Positions 1 to 9,155 of a DNA stretch of 64,000 bases are shown one piece after another. Positions within the stretch are counted from its first letter, which is position 1. The number at the start of each line of letters is the position of its first letter. Origin of the DNA: JBAYIE01 sp041665785 (GTDB lineage Bacteria > Bacteroidota > Bacteroidia > UKL13-3). Below the pieces are notes generated by a model, which did not search any database, had not been told where the DNA came from, and saw only the letters and a list, made by a program, of their open reading frames with translations. The DNA lies in assembly GCA_041665785.1 (NCBI GenBank), contig JBAYIE010000020.1, positions 15,281 to 79,280 on the forward strand. The letters run 5' to 3'. The position numbers and the translations under genes were made by a program.

Positions 1-711
1 GGCTGCTATCAGGTAACCTACAATAGCATTTACCCATCCCAGCAATATTCCGGGAATCACAATTATAATAAGAATGTAAACAATTTTAGAAACCCAGAAT
101 ACCCAATGTTCACGCATACTCATTTTACTAAACTTTCTGTTGGCTACTTTTCCGCTGAAATACTTTTGAAAATCGTTGTAAGTAATCCATAACAAATACG
201 TAATGGTATACAGTACAAAACTGTAAATATGCTGATACCGATGAAACCAATAGCGTTTCTGATTTGCATTGGTCCGAATAAACGGCCGGATATCAATATC
301 ATCGTCGTGTCCTTCTATATTGGTATAGGCGTGATGCATCACATTGTGTTTAATCTTCCAGAAATAAACACTGCCACCCATCAGATTTAAAGAATAACTC
401 ATGGCTTCATTCACCCATTTTTTACTTGAGTAGCTGCCATGCGCTCCATCGTGCATAACATTGAATCCGATAGACGCAAAATTCAACCCGAGTATGGCAC
501 ATAAGAGAATATTAACCCAAACCGGTGCAATATTCCACAAAAGGAATAAATAGATGAGTACTGCAATTCCACAAAGAACAAGGGTTTTATGATACAGGTA
601 CCATGATCCTGTAGTTCTTTTTCCCTGACCTGAAAAATACTCTTCTACCCGTTTTTTGAGTTCGAGTGTAAAGGCGTTGTTGTTGTTGCTGAAAGAGATA
701 TGTCTACCCAT
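1..711 (-). CDS. Membrane fatty acid desaturase (truncated at window edge)
   Basis: Reading from the ATG at 711 down to base 1 gives 237 codons with no stop, so the C-terminal part lies outside the window. Two histidine boxes are visible: HDGAHGS (about residues 91-97) and HNVMHHAYTN (about 126-135), separated by the usual distance, with hydrophobic segments before the first box and again near residues 160-180 and 215-237. These are the di-iron ligands of membrane acyl desaturases, which introduce double bonds into acyl-CoA or acyl-lipid chains. The third box (HxxHH) is not inside the window. The resemblance is to the linoleoyl-CoA desaturase-like family common in Bacteroidota; substrate and regiospecificity cannot be read from the sequence. 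A TAnnTTTG box lies 16 bases upstream of the start. Confidence 0.88.
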   Translation of the reverse strand, partial: MGRHISFSNNNNAFTLELKKRVEEYFSGQGKRTTGSWYLYHKTLVLCGIAVLIYLFLLWNIAPVWVNILLCAILGLNFASIGFNVMHDGAHGSYSSKKWVNEAMSYSLNLMGGSVYFWKIKHNVMHHAYTNIEGHDDDIDIRPFIRTNANQKRYWFHRYQHIYSFVLYTITYLLWITYNDFQKYFSGKVANRKFSKMSMREHWVFWVSKIVYILIIIVIPGILLGWVNAIVGYLIAA

Positions 712-1082
712 GTTTTATTGAAAGACACAAAGGTACGCAGGAATTCCTGAATATTGCATAAAAGTTACTTGCACCATTTGGTAATTAACCTGATTACCAT
801 ACCGTTGTAGTATGTCAGATTTTTTAAAGCTTTACTCCCTCTGACGAATGTTTTTCTCTTTTAAAACAGATACCGATGGGTTTGGGTATTGAGATGCTTA
901 TTGCTGTATTTAACAGAGACACAGAATTTACCAAAGCCATTGCATCATGAAATTATTGAGCTTCAAGACGATAGGTTTGAAATTTTTAAAGATCTCTTAA
1001 TCTGCTAGTTACATTGTGCAAAAAGTGAGTATAACTGCTCATGTGCCGGTTCTATCTTGCCATAAGATAAAACGAAAAAAGT
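712..1082. other. Divergent intergenic region, no gene seen
   Basis: This 371-bp stretch separates the divergent desaturase and SMC-like operons. Apart from the desaturase -7 box it shows no convincing gene. On the plus strand TATCTTGC, just upstream of 1083, is a poor match to TAnnTTTG and might serve the SMC-like operon. Confidence 0.5.
728..735 (-). promoter_or_regulatory. Bacteroidota -7 box for the desaturase gene
   Basis: On the minus strand this reads TACCTTTG, an exact match to the Bacteroidota -7 consensus TAnnTTTG, 16 bases before the desaturase ATG. I do not see a convincing TTTG -33 element at the expected spacing. Confidence 0.5.
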
Positions 1083-3734
1083 ATGCTTACCAGACTGATT
1101 GTATTGAACTCAAAAGTGTATGGCAAAGCCGAAATCCGGTTAAACGATTGCGACTCGCTGCAATTGGTAGGCCCGAACAATATCGGTAAAAGTACGCTCA
1201 TTTATGCCCTCAATTTCCTCTTTATTATTGATGGAAATAAAATGACGTTCAGCGGCCAACGTAAAGGTGACAAAGAAACCATTCACCATTACTTTCCAAA
1301 CCATAACCAGAGTTATATTGTATTTGAAATTTTCAAAAAATCATATTACTCCATCATTGTAAAACGCGATTCGGAAGGTAACCTGGAATACTACCGGTTT
1401 GAAAGCGAGTACAAAGAAGAGTTTTTCATTGATCCGGATAAAAAGCTGCTCAAGTTTGATGAGGTGCAGGCACGCATTGCCTCTGCCGGACTGGAGTTAA
1501 CACCGTTTAAAGACAAGCGCGAAGTTTTCAATACCGTATACCAGCGCGGAAAGCGCAACAACGGTGTGGTTTGGCTGGAAGATACGGTGAAAAGCGACGG
1601 GTTAAGCAATAATTTCTCGCGCATTTACCGTTACCTGATCAATACCAAACTGATCAACAACAAAAACCTGAAAGAGGCTTTGATTGTAGCCGATAACCGC
1701 GAAAATGAAACCCTGAATTTCTCGCAGAAAAACAAAAAAGATATTCAGGATCTGATGAAGGTAAACAGCGAGATCCGCAATATCCGGTCGGTTAAAAACG
1801 AATTCGACGAGTTTCGTGAAGCGGTGAGTCAATATGGTGCCAAGGCGCGGATCATCAGTCAATTGTTCGACGGATTTACACGGAGTTATGCTGAATCTCT
1901 TCCTTCCTTGCAAACTCAACTGATTGAGCGCGATAAAAATATAGGCAAGTTAAAAACGGAAGTCAACGAGGAGTTGATTCCGGAAAAAGCAGAACTCGAC
2001 CGGAAAATTGGTGGTAAGGATGCCGAAATTCAAGCCAAAGCGCATGTTCTGAACGAAAAAGAAATTGAAATCAAAACCATCAATTCGTTTGAGCCGGAGA
2101 ATATCTTAAAAGAACAATTGGCCAATCACGATCTGAAGCGTAAAGAAATTGAATCGCGCATTACGATGGTAGAAATGCAAAAATTGAGTACCCCTCAGAT
2201 TGAGCATCGTCTGGCTACCCTGAAAGAACAGATTACGCGCTACGAAGGTCAGTTAAAGAATTACAACGACCTGCTCATCAATAAAATTTCAGGTACCATC
2301 GAAAACCGAAAACTGTTAAACTCCATCCTGAGCGAACAGGTATTGAGTTTACCCAGTGATCAGGTACTGAAGAAAATCAAGAAGATCAGCGAATCGCTGA
2401 ATATTTTTGACGGAGAAATCGACATTTCAAAAAATCTGGAGATCCGCGATTTTAAATCGGTAGAAGAAATCAAGGAAGAATTAAACGGCACCAAACAGGA
2501 ACGCGCCAACCTAGAAGGTTTATTGAAGGTGGTAAGCGCATTTGAGGCAGCCCAGACTGAATTGGCCGGTATCAACAACCAGATCGAAACCATCCGCATG
2601 AAACTGGTTAAGATTAAATCGAAACCTGCTTTAACCAAAGCGCTCGATAAATTGAAAGCTGAAATAAATGAACTGAGCGCAAGCAAAGAAAAATATGAAC
2701 ACGAGCAGCGCATCATCAGCAAGAAAATAGCGCAGAAATCGAATGAATTGCAGGAAATCGTAGAGGATAAAAAGAAACGCGAAGACCGCATCAAACAAAT
2801 CATGGATTTTAAACGTGAGCTGGATGAGCTGGGAATTGCACCCGAAGCATACGAAACCAGTGAAAGTCTTGATCAGTTGTACAACAAGATCATACTGAAT
2901 CAGCGCGATCGCGATTTGCTCAAAGTCAACAAAGACAAGCTGTTTGATAAACTGCGCGATAAGCTGCAAAGCACCTATGCCGATGAACAGGAGTTTATCG
3001 ATTATGTAGAAGAAGAAGTGGCTCTGGTAGAAGAAAAAGAACGCAGCATCATGGCCTTGCTCGAGAGTATCTCTACCCAATTTGCAAATCCGGCATACGC
3101 CTTATTAAAACGTTACGAAGAGTTCAAGGAATTTGTTTACAATAAATTCAACCAGAAACTGGCACAGACACGCATTTCCGATATTGAATCGCTGACCATT
3201 GAGTTGATGGACAACAAGCGTCTGGTGGAAGAAGTACGTAAGATCAGCCAGATTCAGACCATCAAAGGACAATTGATGTTTGAGTTTGATACTTCGGAAA
3301 ATCTGAAGATTCTGAATAACTATCTCGACTCGGGTAAGAAAATAGATTTCGACGATTTGTTTGATATCACCCTTCACCTGAGCAAAAAAGGAACCACCAA
3401 GCCTGTGGATCTCAGCGAGCAAATCGAATCGGATGGTACCGATAAAATGATTCGTCTGGTTATTATTATGAGTATCATCAATCGTCTGGCCATCAACGAT
3501 GATGAAAACCGCATTGCACTCTTTATTGATGAGGTGGCTACGATCGACAAACAGAACCGGCCTGAATTGGTGCGCTTCTGCCGCGAACATCATTTCATTC
3601 CGATCTTTGCAGCTCCGGATGCCGTTCCGGGATTTGGAAAATACTATTTCATTTATCCGAGTCCGGGCAAAATCAATATCAACGAAAAGCTCAATGCGAT
3701 TTACGGTGAGAAGAACGAAACAGCCAACGCTTAA
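1083..3734 (+). CDS. SMC-like (MukB/MksB/JetC-type) coiled-coil ATPase
   Basis: An 883-aa protein with a Walker A motif at residues 30-38 (GPNNIGKST), a long charged coiled-coil region from about 200 to 750, and a C-terminal Walker B with catalytic glutamate (ALFIDE, D816/E817). This head-coil-head layout is that of SMC-family ATPases. The short length and the two following genes point to the MukB/MksB/JetC branch rather than to canonical SMC or SbcC. The signature-motif position before Walker B reads ESDGTD (782-787) instead of a standard SGGE-type motif. The gene starts a three-gene operon, with 10 bases to the next start. MksB/MukB proteins act in chromosome organisation and JetC in plasmid restriction; the function here is inferred only from architecture and context. 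Other possibilities are a RecF/SbcC-like ATPase of unrelated role. Confidence 0.75.
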   Translation: MLTRLIVLNSKVYGKAEIRLNDCDSLQLVGPNNIGKSTLIYALNFLFIIDGNKMTFSGQRKGDKETIHHYFPNHNQSYIVFEIFKKSYYSIIVKRDSEGNLEYYRFESEYKEEFFIDPDKKLLKFDEVQARIASAGLELTPFKDKREVFNTVYQRGKRNNGVVWLEDTVKSDGLSNNFSRIYRYLINTKLINNKNLKEALIVADNRENETLNFSQKNKKDIQDLMKVNSEIRNIRSVKNEFDEFREAVSQYGAKARIISQLFDGFTRSYAESLPSLQTQLIERDKNIGKLKTEVNEELIPEKAELDRKIGGKDAEIQAKAHVLNEKEIEIKTINSFEPENILKEQLANHDLKRKEIESRITMVEMQKLSTPQIEHRLATLKEQITRYEGQLKNYNDLLINKISGTIENRKLLNSILSEQVLSLPSDQVLKKIKKISESLNIFDGEIDISKNLEIRDFKSVEEIKEELNGTKQERANLEGLLKVVSAFEAAQTELAGINNQIETIRMKLVKIKSKPALTKALDKLKAEINELSASKEKYEHEQRIISKKIAQKSNELQEIVEDKKKREDRIKQIMDFKRELDELGIAPEAYETSESLDQLYNKIILNQRDRDLLKVNKDKLFDKLRDKLQSTYADEQEFIDYVEEEVALVEEKERSIMALLESISTQFANPAYALLKRYEEFKEFVYNKFNQKLAQTRISDIESLTIELMDNKRLVEEVRKISQIQTIKGQLMFEFDTSENLKILNNYLDSGKKIDFDDLFDITLHLSKKGTTKPVDLSEQIESDGTDKMIRLVIIMSIINRLAINDDENRIALFIDEVATIDKQNRPELVRFCREHHFIPIFAAPDAVPGFGKYYFIYPSPGKININEKLNAIYGEKNETANA

Positions 3735-3744
3735 ACCCTGACCC

Positions 3745-4947
3745 ATGAGAGCAGAACCAAAAAGTATATTGTTCTTCCTGTATAATTACTACGACATTAT
3801 CAAGTCGTTGTTCGATATGCAGTCGCGGGAAGGGTTTGTGAAAAAGGAGAAAATGCAGGCCGCCTTCAAGGATTTTGATTCGAATATTCTGCAACAATTG
3901 CTCGAATATAAAATCGTAAAGAAACTCGGCGACGATTTCGAAATCCGTGGTGTGTATTTCAATTTTCTCGAATTCATCATGAGTGAATTCAGGCCTTTGT
4001 TGCCCGAAACCATTGAGAAATATGAGCACTCCATCTCTACCCTCTTCCGTAAGATAAAAGAAGGCATAGGTAAAGACCGGTTGATTCTGGGACAACGCAT
4101 CAGCGACCTGTACAACGAAATCAAGGAATTTGCGGAAGCGGTTGAAAAAAATACCATTCGCTTACTAGCCGAAACACGCGAGTTGAAATCGAATGTAGAT
4201 AAGATTGATTACCGCGAAAAGGTGCGAAAAGCATCGTTTTGGATCGACTATTATATTACACCGCTCAATACCATTCTGGACATTAACCAGGAACGTTCAA
4301 TCACCAATAAGCTGTTCGATATTTCCAATTTTGTCAATATCCGTCGCCTCAATTTTGATGATGAACCTACCCGTCAGCAATTTGAAAAACTCTATGTGTT
4401 TCTGGTGCAATCCAACGACGAATTGTTGAAACAATCGAAAGTACTGACCAACGAATTGCTTCCACTGATCGATCGGATACGCACAGAATCGCTGATCCTG
4501 ACCGGTTTTATCGAATTCCTGAAAACTCCGTACAAATCTCCATTACCAAAGGTGTTCAAGTTGTACCGCAATTATCCTTACAGCAACGATATGTATTTCA
4601 ATGCCATGGAATATGTAGAACAATTTGCCAACGAAGAAACCATCATCATCGACGATACGCTGAATGAAGCAGAAATGTGGGTATTCAACAAAGAAAAATA
4701 CCGTCACGAAATGATGGCTGCCCTTCCCATTCCGAATTATTTTGAATGGGCAGGCAAGCGACTCAAAGCAGAATACAAAAACCTGGAGACCGACAAGTTT
4801 TTTGCACTCAGCAGTTTGTTGTTTGAAGATGGCATTGATCTGGAAGTGGATCCCAAATCAGACCGGCAGGTAATCAAAACCTCTCAAATGAATTTACGCG
4901 TACCAAAAATTAAAATAACTAAAGATGGACTTTCCAAGATATCATAA
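3745..4947 (+). CDS. Kleisin-like (MukF/MksF/JetA-type) subunit, putative
   Basis: A 400-aa soluble protein without signal peptide. The first ~85 residues look like a winged-helix domain, residues ~90-260 are predicted to be long helices rich in charged residues, and the C-terminal ~70 residues again look like a compact domain. Winged helix, helical middle and C-terminal winged helix is the kleisin architecture of MukF/MksF. No catalytic motif is seen. It lies between the SMC-like ATPase and a MukE-like gene, starts 10 bases after the former and overlaps the latter by 23 bases, so translation is probably coupled. The assignment rests on context plus fold-level impression; I do not recognise sequence identity to a named family. 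Confidence 0.6.
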   Translation: MRAEPKSILFFLYNYYDIIKSLFDMQSREGFVKKEKMQAAFKDFDSNILQQLLEYKIVKKLGDDFEIRGVYFNFLEFIMSEFRPLLPETIEKYEHSISTLFRKIKEGIGKDRLILGQRISDLYNEIKEFAEAVEKNTIRLLAETRELKSNVDKIDYREKVRKASFWIDYYITPLNTILDINQERSITNKLFDISNFVNIRRLNFDDEPTRQQFEKLYVFLVQSNDELLKQSKVLTNELLPLIDRIRTESLILTGFIEFLKTPYKSPLPKVFKLYRNYPYSNDMYFNAMEYVEQFANEETIIIDDTLNEAEMWVFNKEKYRHEMMAALPIPNYFEWAGKRLKAEYKNLETDKFFALSSLLFEDGIDLEVDPKSDRQVIKTSQMNLRVPKIKITKDGLSKIS

Positions 4948-5503
4948 AGACATTGTAGGTGATTTGCTGGATGGCAAATTCATTCTGGCCAGCGATGGCA
5001 AATTTGTTGAAATTAAAAACAACGAAGATTTTTATACCAAATTCTTCAAGGAAAGTTTTGGATTTGAGTTGGAAGTACGCAGCGATTATGCGTTTATCCT
5101 TTCCAACGAAACCAACGAACAACTCAGTCGCGACATATGCATTTTCTTTGGAATCCTGTGTTATGAGCTCGACAAAGACAGCAAGAATTTCATGGAAGAA
5201 ATTCAATATGCCGAATTTGAGCTGGAAAAAATTGATGAATACTTCGATAATTCAGCTTATGCGGAGTTGATTCAAAACAACAAACAATTGCGCGACAGCG
5301 AATCACGAAAACAGTTTATCGGTACACTCAACAGGCGTAATATTATTGACCGCATTTCGGATACCAAATTTTCATTTACGCAGGCATATAAAGTGTTTGT
5401 AGATTTTGCGATGGATTTTGCGCGCGGCCGGTTGAGTCAGCAGGCAGCCCATGCCCAGCAGGAAGCCGAGCATAACAATCCGTTTGTGGAAGAGGGAATG
5501 TAA
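4925..5503 (+). CDS. MukE/MksE-like subunit, putative
   Basis: A 192-aa acidic protein starting inside the 3' end of the preceding gene (23-base overlap). Its N-terminus, with LLDGKFILASDGKF followed by a stretch rich in Phe and Glu and then SDYAFILSNE, resembles the first winged-helix unit of MukE/MksE and of the JetB (DUF4194) group. The second half (DSESRKQFIGTLNRRNIIDRI) resembles the second winged-helix unit. The C-terminal ~25 residues are a Gln/Ala/Glu-rich tail. MukE-type proteins bind the kleisin and regulate the ATPase. The gene closes the operon; no TOPRIM nuclease (JetD/MksG) follows, since the next gene is a TonB receptor. Assignment is by architecture, size and position. Confidence 0.6.
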   Translation: MDFPRYHKDIVGDLLDGKFILASDGKFVEIKNNEDFYTKFFKESFGFELEVRSDYAFILSNETNEQLSRDICIFFGILCYELDKDSKNFMEEIQYAEFELEKIDEYFDNSAYAELIQNNKQLRDSESRKQFIGTLNRRNIIDRISDTKFSFTQAYKVFVDFAMDFARGRLSQQAAHAQQEAEHNNPFVEEGM

Positions 5504-5581
5504 ACTTTAGGCTCTCGGATACTACGGTTCATCGTCCTGATTTTAACTTTCGTCCATTCAATTCTTCATTTCATCTCAGGC

Positions 5582-5616
5582 TTTTGTGGGGTGATATGAA
5601 TTGTACTTTACTTTTG
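5582..5616 (+). promoter_or_regulatory. Bacteroidota promoter for TonB receptor gene
   Basis: TTTTG at 5582-5586 and TACTTTTG at 5609-5616 are separated by 22 bases, matching the -33 TTTG and -7 TAnnTTTG elements of the Bacteroidota housekeeping promoter. Transcription would begin near 5623, which excludes a TTG at 5601 as start codon and supports the ATG at 5637. Confidence 0.6.
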
Positions 5617-5636
5617 CCGGCGTTAAATCGAAATTG

Positions 5637-8057
5637 ATGAATACCACATTAAGTAACAGCAAACAACTTGTAAAATTTACGGCAAAATTCATTGCGACTT
5701 GCATCAGGGCGCTGATTTTCTTTATAGCTTTTCCGGTATTTGCACAAGATGGAACACAAACCATTCGTGGAACCGTATTGGACCGTGATAGCCGGCAGCC
5801 CTTAATCGGTGCATCTGTAACCGTATTGAACGGTAAGATAGATGGTGGTACGCTAACTGATGAGCATGGCAATTTTAAGCTTACAGGCATTTCGCTGGGT
5901 CGCAAAACCATAAAGGTTACCTATATCGGATATGAAGCCGTAACACAGCCGGATATTATAGTTACCGCAGCCAAAGAAATTGTTTTGAATCTGACTATGG
6001 TGGAATCGGTGACAAAAATGGATGAAGTAACAATTCGATATGATCGACGCAAAGATCCAACGGTCACCAACAATGAAATGACGGTTATTAGTTCACGTTC
6101 ATTCAACCCGGACGACACCAAAAAATTCGCTGGTTCGATGGGAGATCCAAGCCGGATGGCTGCGAATTTTGCCGGGGTTGTTGCCGGCAACGACAGCCGC
6201 AACGATATCGTAGTAAGGGGCAACTCCCCCAACTCCATGTTATGGCAATTGGAGGGTGTAAACATTCCGAACCCGAATCATTTTGGCAGCAGCTTTAATA
6301 CAGGTGGTCCGGTAAGTATGCTCAATGCCAACAATATTGGCAAGAGCGACTTTTTTACCAGTGCATTCCCGGCGCAGTATGGCAACGCCAATGGGGGTGT
6401 TTTTGACCTTGTGATGCGAGAAGGCAACAATGAGAAACGGGAATATATCGGTCAAATCGGATTCAATGGATTTGAACTGGGTGCTGAAGGTCCTTTCAGT
6501 GCGAAGTCAAAAGCTTCTTTTATGTTCAATTACCGTTATTCAACCATCGGGTTGATGAATAAAGTCGGGATCAATGTAGGTACCGGTGCAGCCGTTCCTT
6601 TGTATCAGGATTTGAACTTTAAAGTAGTTCTTCCGGTAGGCAAAAAGGGTAAGATTGCTCTGTGGGGAATGGGTGGCATGAGTTCTATTGATTTATTGGC
6701 AAGAGACGTTGATACGACAGATATTAATTTTTATGGTTCCAAGAACATGAACTCACGACCGCGTTACCGAACAGCGGTTGGTGGTATCAGTTACGAAAGA
6801 AACTTGTCGAAACAGACCTGGGCTCGTGCTTCAGTGGCCATGAGTGAAGTGTATAGCGAATACAAAACAGATAGCATTGCTACTTTACTGCCGGTTGAAG
6901 TTGCCTATCCGAAAGCCTTTGGCCAGTTCGCCGACCGCAAGCTTTCTGCTGTATTGAACCTGACCCATAAAATCAATGCGAAAAATGTTATACATGCCGG
7001 TTTTTCGCACGATTTAACCCTGATTGATTACTTCAACAAAAGTGTATACAATATGGGGACCGTTGATTCTGTGGTGGTCGACCGCGAAGAACAAATCAAC
7101 CTGACACAAACTTATTTACAGTGGAAACACAGGGTGAATGCGCTGCTTACCATCAATCTGGGGATCCATATGCAATACCTGGATCAAAACAAACAATTTG
7201 TAGCAGAACCCCGACTGGGCGTTCGTTATGCCTTAAATCATCATTCCAACTTAAACCTTGGTTATGGTTTGCATCATCAGAGCCTACCGGTTTACAATTA
7301 TTTCGTTCGCAATGATCAGGGAGCGGAAACAAACCGGGAATTAAAATTCATTCGCTCCAATCACCTGGTATTGGGTTATGAAAATATGCTCACACAGCAT
7401 TTCAACTTTAAAATAGAAGGATATTATCAATACCTTGATCAGGTACCGGTAGAAATACAAGCAAGCTCATACTCCACCTTGAATGTAGGCGCCTCTTTTG
7501 ACCCGAGCAATGCGGCCGATTTAGTAAGTACGGGAACGGGTTATAATTTAGGAACGGAAATCACACTTGAACGTTTTTATCACAAAGGTTTCTATTTGCT
7601 GATAACCGGATCGGTGTTTGAAAGTAAATACAAAGGCAGTGATGGCATCTGGAGAAATACTGCATTCAATACCAATTATGCGGCGAATGTGTTGGGTGGT
7701 AAAGAGTTCAAGCCCGGAAATAAAAGCAGCGTGTACTTTATAAATATCAAAACAACTACGGTTGGTGGCAGATACATTACTCCCATAGATCCTGTTGCTT
7801 CACAATTGAATCAACGTGCGGTATATGATTACAGCCGATCATACAGCAGCAAGCAGGCTCCCTATTTTCGCATTGACTTGAAGGTTGGTTACCGCAAAGA
7901 CTATAAGAGAAGTTCTATGGAATTTGCCATTGATTTTCAAAACATCACCAACCACAAAAATATTTTTAGTCAGGGTTACGACAAATACCGTAATGCCATT
8001 GTATCCAATTACCAGCAAGGATTTTTCCCGGTACCCATGTTTCGTTTCACATTCTGA
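5637..8057 (+). CDS. TonB-dependent outer membrane receptor with carboxypeptidase-D-like N-domain
   Basis: About 806 aa from the ATG at 5637, which follows the promoter. A signal peptide ends at VFAQ. It is followed by a CarboxypepD_reg-like beta-sandwich (TIRGTVLDRDSRQPLIGASV to YIGYEAV), a plug region containing DIVVRGNSPNSMLWQLEGV, and a long beta-barrel ending in aromatic residue F (PMFRFTF), as expected for BAM insertion. Such receptors import substrates across the outer membrane using TonB energy; there is no SusD partner nearby, so the substrate is unknown. A LytS-type sensor kinase gene starts 38 bases downstream, suggesting linked expression or regulation. Confidence 0.88.
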   Translation: MNTTLSNSKQLVKFTAKFIATCIRALIFFIAFPVFAQDGTQTIRGTVLDRDSRQPLIGASVTVLNGKIDGGTLTDEHGNFKLTGISLGRKTIKVTYIGYEAVTQPDIIVTAAKEIVLNLTMVESVTKMDEVTIRYDRRKDPTVTNNEMTVISSRSFNPDDTKKFAGSMGDPSRMAANFAGVVAGNDSRNDIVVRGNSPNSMLWQLEGVNIPNPNHFGSSFNTGGPVSMLNANNIGKSDFFTSAFPAQYGNANGGVFDLVMREGNNEKREYIGQIGFNGFELGAEGPFSAKSKASFMFNYRYSTIGLMNKVGINVGTGAAVPLYQDLNFKVVLPVGKKGKIALWGMGGMSSIDLLARDVDTTDINFYGSKNMNSRPRYRTAVGGISYERNLSKQTWARASVAMSEVYSEYKTDSIATLLPVEVAYPKAFGQFADRKLSAVLNLTHKINAKNVIHAGFSHDLTLIDYFNKSVYNMGTVDSVVVDREEQINLTQTYLQWKHRVNALLTINLGIHMQYLDQNKQFVAEPRLGVRYALNHHSNLNLGYGLHHQSLPVYNYFVRNDQGAETNRELKFIRSNHLVLGYENMLTQHFNFKIEGYYQYLDQVPVEIQASSYSTLNVGASFDPSNAADLVSTGTGYNLGTEITLERFYHKGFYLLITGSVFESKYKGSDGIWRNTAFNTNYAANVLGGKEFKPGNKSSVYFINIKTTTVGGRYITPIDPVASQLNQRAVYDYSRSYSSKQAPYFRIDLKVGYRKDYKRSSMEFAIDFQNITNHKNIFSQGYDKYRNAIVSNYQQGFFPVPMFRFTF

Positions 8058-8095
8058 GATTGGATGAAATTATATAATCCGATAAATTGCTTCAT

Positions 8096-9148
8096 ATGAG
8101 AGCCAGCAACGGACGCTTTATTCCCGGCATTTTAAATCCACGTGATCTGCTTATCCGTCACCTGATCATTCTGGCAATGTCTGTGTTTTTTGGTACGTTG
8201 AGTACACTCAGCAAAGGTGCAGAGTGGTTTTCTGCAGAATGGGCCGTAAGCACCAGTTTTAATTTCATTTATATCGCTTCGATCTGGAATGGGGATATGC
8301 TTTTAATACGTTTGCTATTGCACCGTTTAAGCTGGGAAAATCAGGCCAGGAAACTCATCATCGGTCTGGCATTAATTTCCATCATTTGGCCGGTTGTAAC
8401 ACATTACCTTTTTAACCTGATTATTTTCCCTGTTTTACATGGTCACCCTTGTTCCCTGCACTCTAAAGAAAACATAAATTCACTGATCATTTCGGTTACC
8501 ATTACCTTATTGGTAAATACCATTTTTGCAGCTATCACTTTCTTTTATTCCTGGAGACGCTCGATGAATGAAAAAGAAGTACTTAAACGGGAAGGATTAA
8601 CTGCTGAATTTGAAACCCTCAAAAGCCAGATAAACCCACATTTTCTTTTCAACTCGTTAAATACATTGACCAGCCTGATAGAAGAAAACAAGGCAACGGC
8701 AACAGAATTTGTACAGCAACTGGCTGGTGTTTACAGGTATGTACTTACGCAAAAAGACAAAGATCTGGTTACCCTGCGTGAAGAGTTGAACTTTGTCAAT
8801 GCCTATATCTATCTGAATCAGATTCGATTTGGCGAAAATCTGAAAATAGAAATACAGGTGGATCCAAAGCTTCTGGAGAAAAAACTGGTTACCCTTTCCT
8901 TGCAAATGCTCATCGAAAATGCAATTAAACACAATATCATTTCGACACAGCGTCCACTTACCATTCGAATAGAGACCAACGAAAATCAGGTAGTTGTGAG
9001 CAATAACCTGCAACGTAAAACGGTGATGCACGAAAGCAATGGAATAGGATTAAACAATATTGCACATCGCTATAGTTTGCTTTCCAAACTGGAAGTTGAT
9101 ATTTCGGACGATGGATTCCAATTCACGGTTGCATTACCTTTAATTTAG
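8096..9148 (+). CDS. LytS/YehU-type sensor histidine kinase
   Basis: About 350 aa from the ATG at 8096. The N-terminal half has four hydrophobic segments (about residues 21-38, 51-75, 86-112 and 129-151). The kinase core begins with the His_kinase motif QINPHFLFNSLNTL, phosphoacceptor H182, followed by an ATPase domain with an N box (MLIENAIKHNII) and a glycine box (GIGLNNI). No large periplasmic sensor domain is present, so the signal is probably sensed in or at the membrane. The LytTR response regulator gene follows after 7 bases, so the pair is one two-component system. The TonB receptor gene just upstream is a candidate target or operon partner. Confidence 0.9.
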   Translation: MRASNGRFIPGILNPRDLLIRHLIILAMSVFFGTLSTLSKGAEWFSAEWAVSTSFNFIYIASIWNGDMLLIRLLLHRLSWENQARKLIIGLALISIIWPVVTHYLFNLIIFPVLHGHPCSLHSKENINSLIISVTITLLVNTIFAAITFFYSWRRSMNEKEVLKREGLTAEFETLKSQINPHFLFNSLNTLTSLIEENKATATEFVQQLAGVYRYVLTQKDKDLVTLREELNFVNAYIYLNQIRFGENLKIEIQVDPKLLEKKLVTLSLQMLIENAIKHNIISTQRPLTIRIETNENQVVVSNNLQRKTVMHESNGIGLNNIAHRYSLLSKLEVDISDDGFQFTVALPLI

Positions 9149-9155
9149 CAGAAGT

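Noticed and set aside
876..1010. Short open stretches between the desaturase and SMC-like genes (for example ATG at 876, and HHEIIELQDDRFEIFKDLLIC near 945-1008)
   Set aside because: 24 codons or fewer before a stop and no start, promoter or family resemblance; could be decayed coding sequence, but not supportable.
1083..5503. Calling the operon a Wadjet (JetABCD) defence system
   Set aside because: No JetD-like TOPRIM nuclease gene is adjacent, and gene order and sizes differ; MksBEF-like is the safer description.
5601..5636. Upstream TTG start for the first TonB receptor
   Set aside because: It would precede the predicted transcription start; the ATG at 5637 gives a normal signal peptide.
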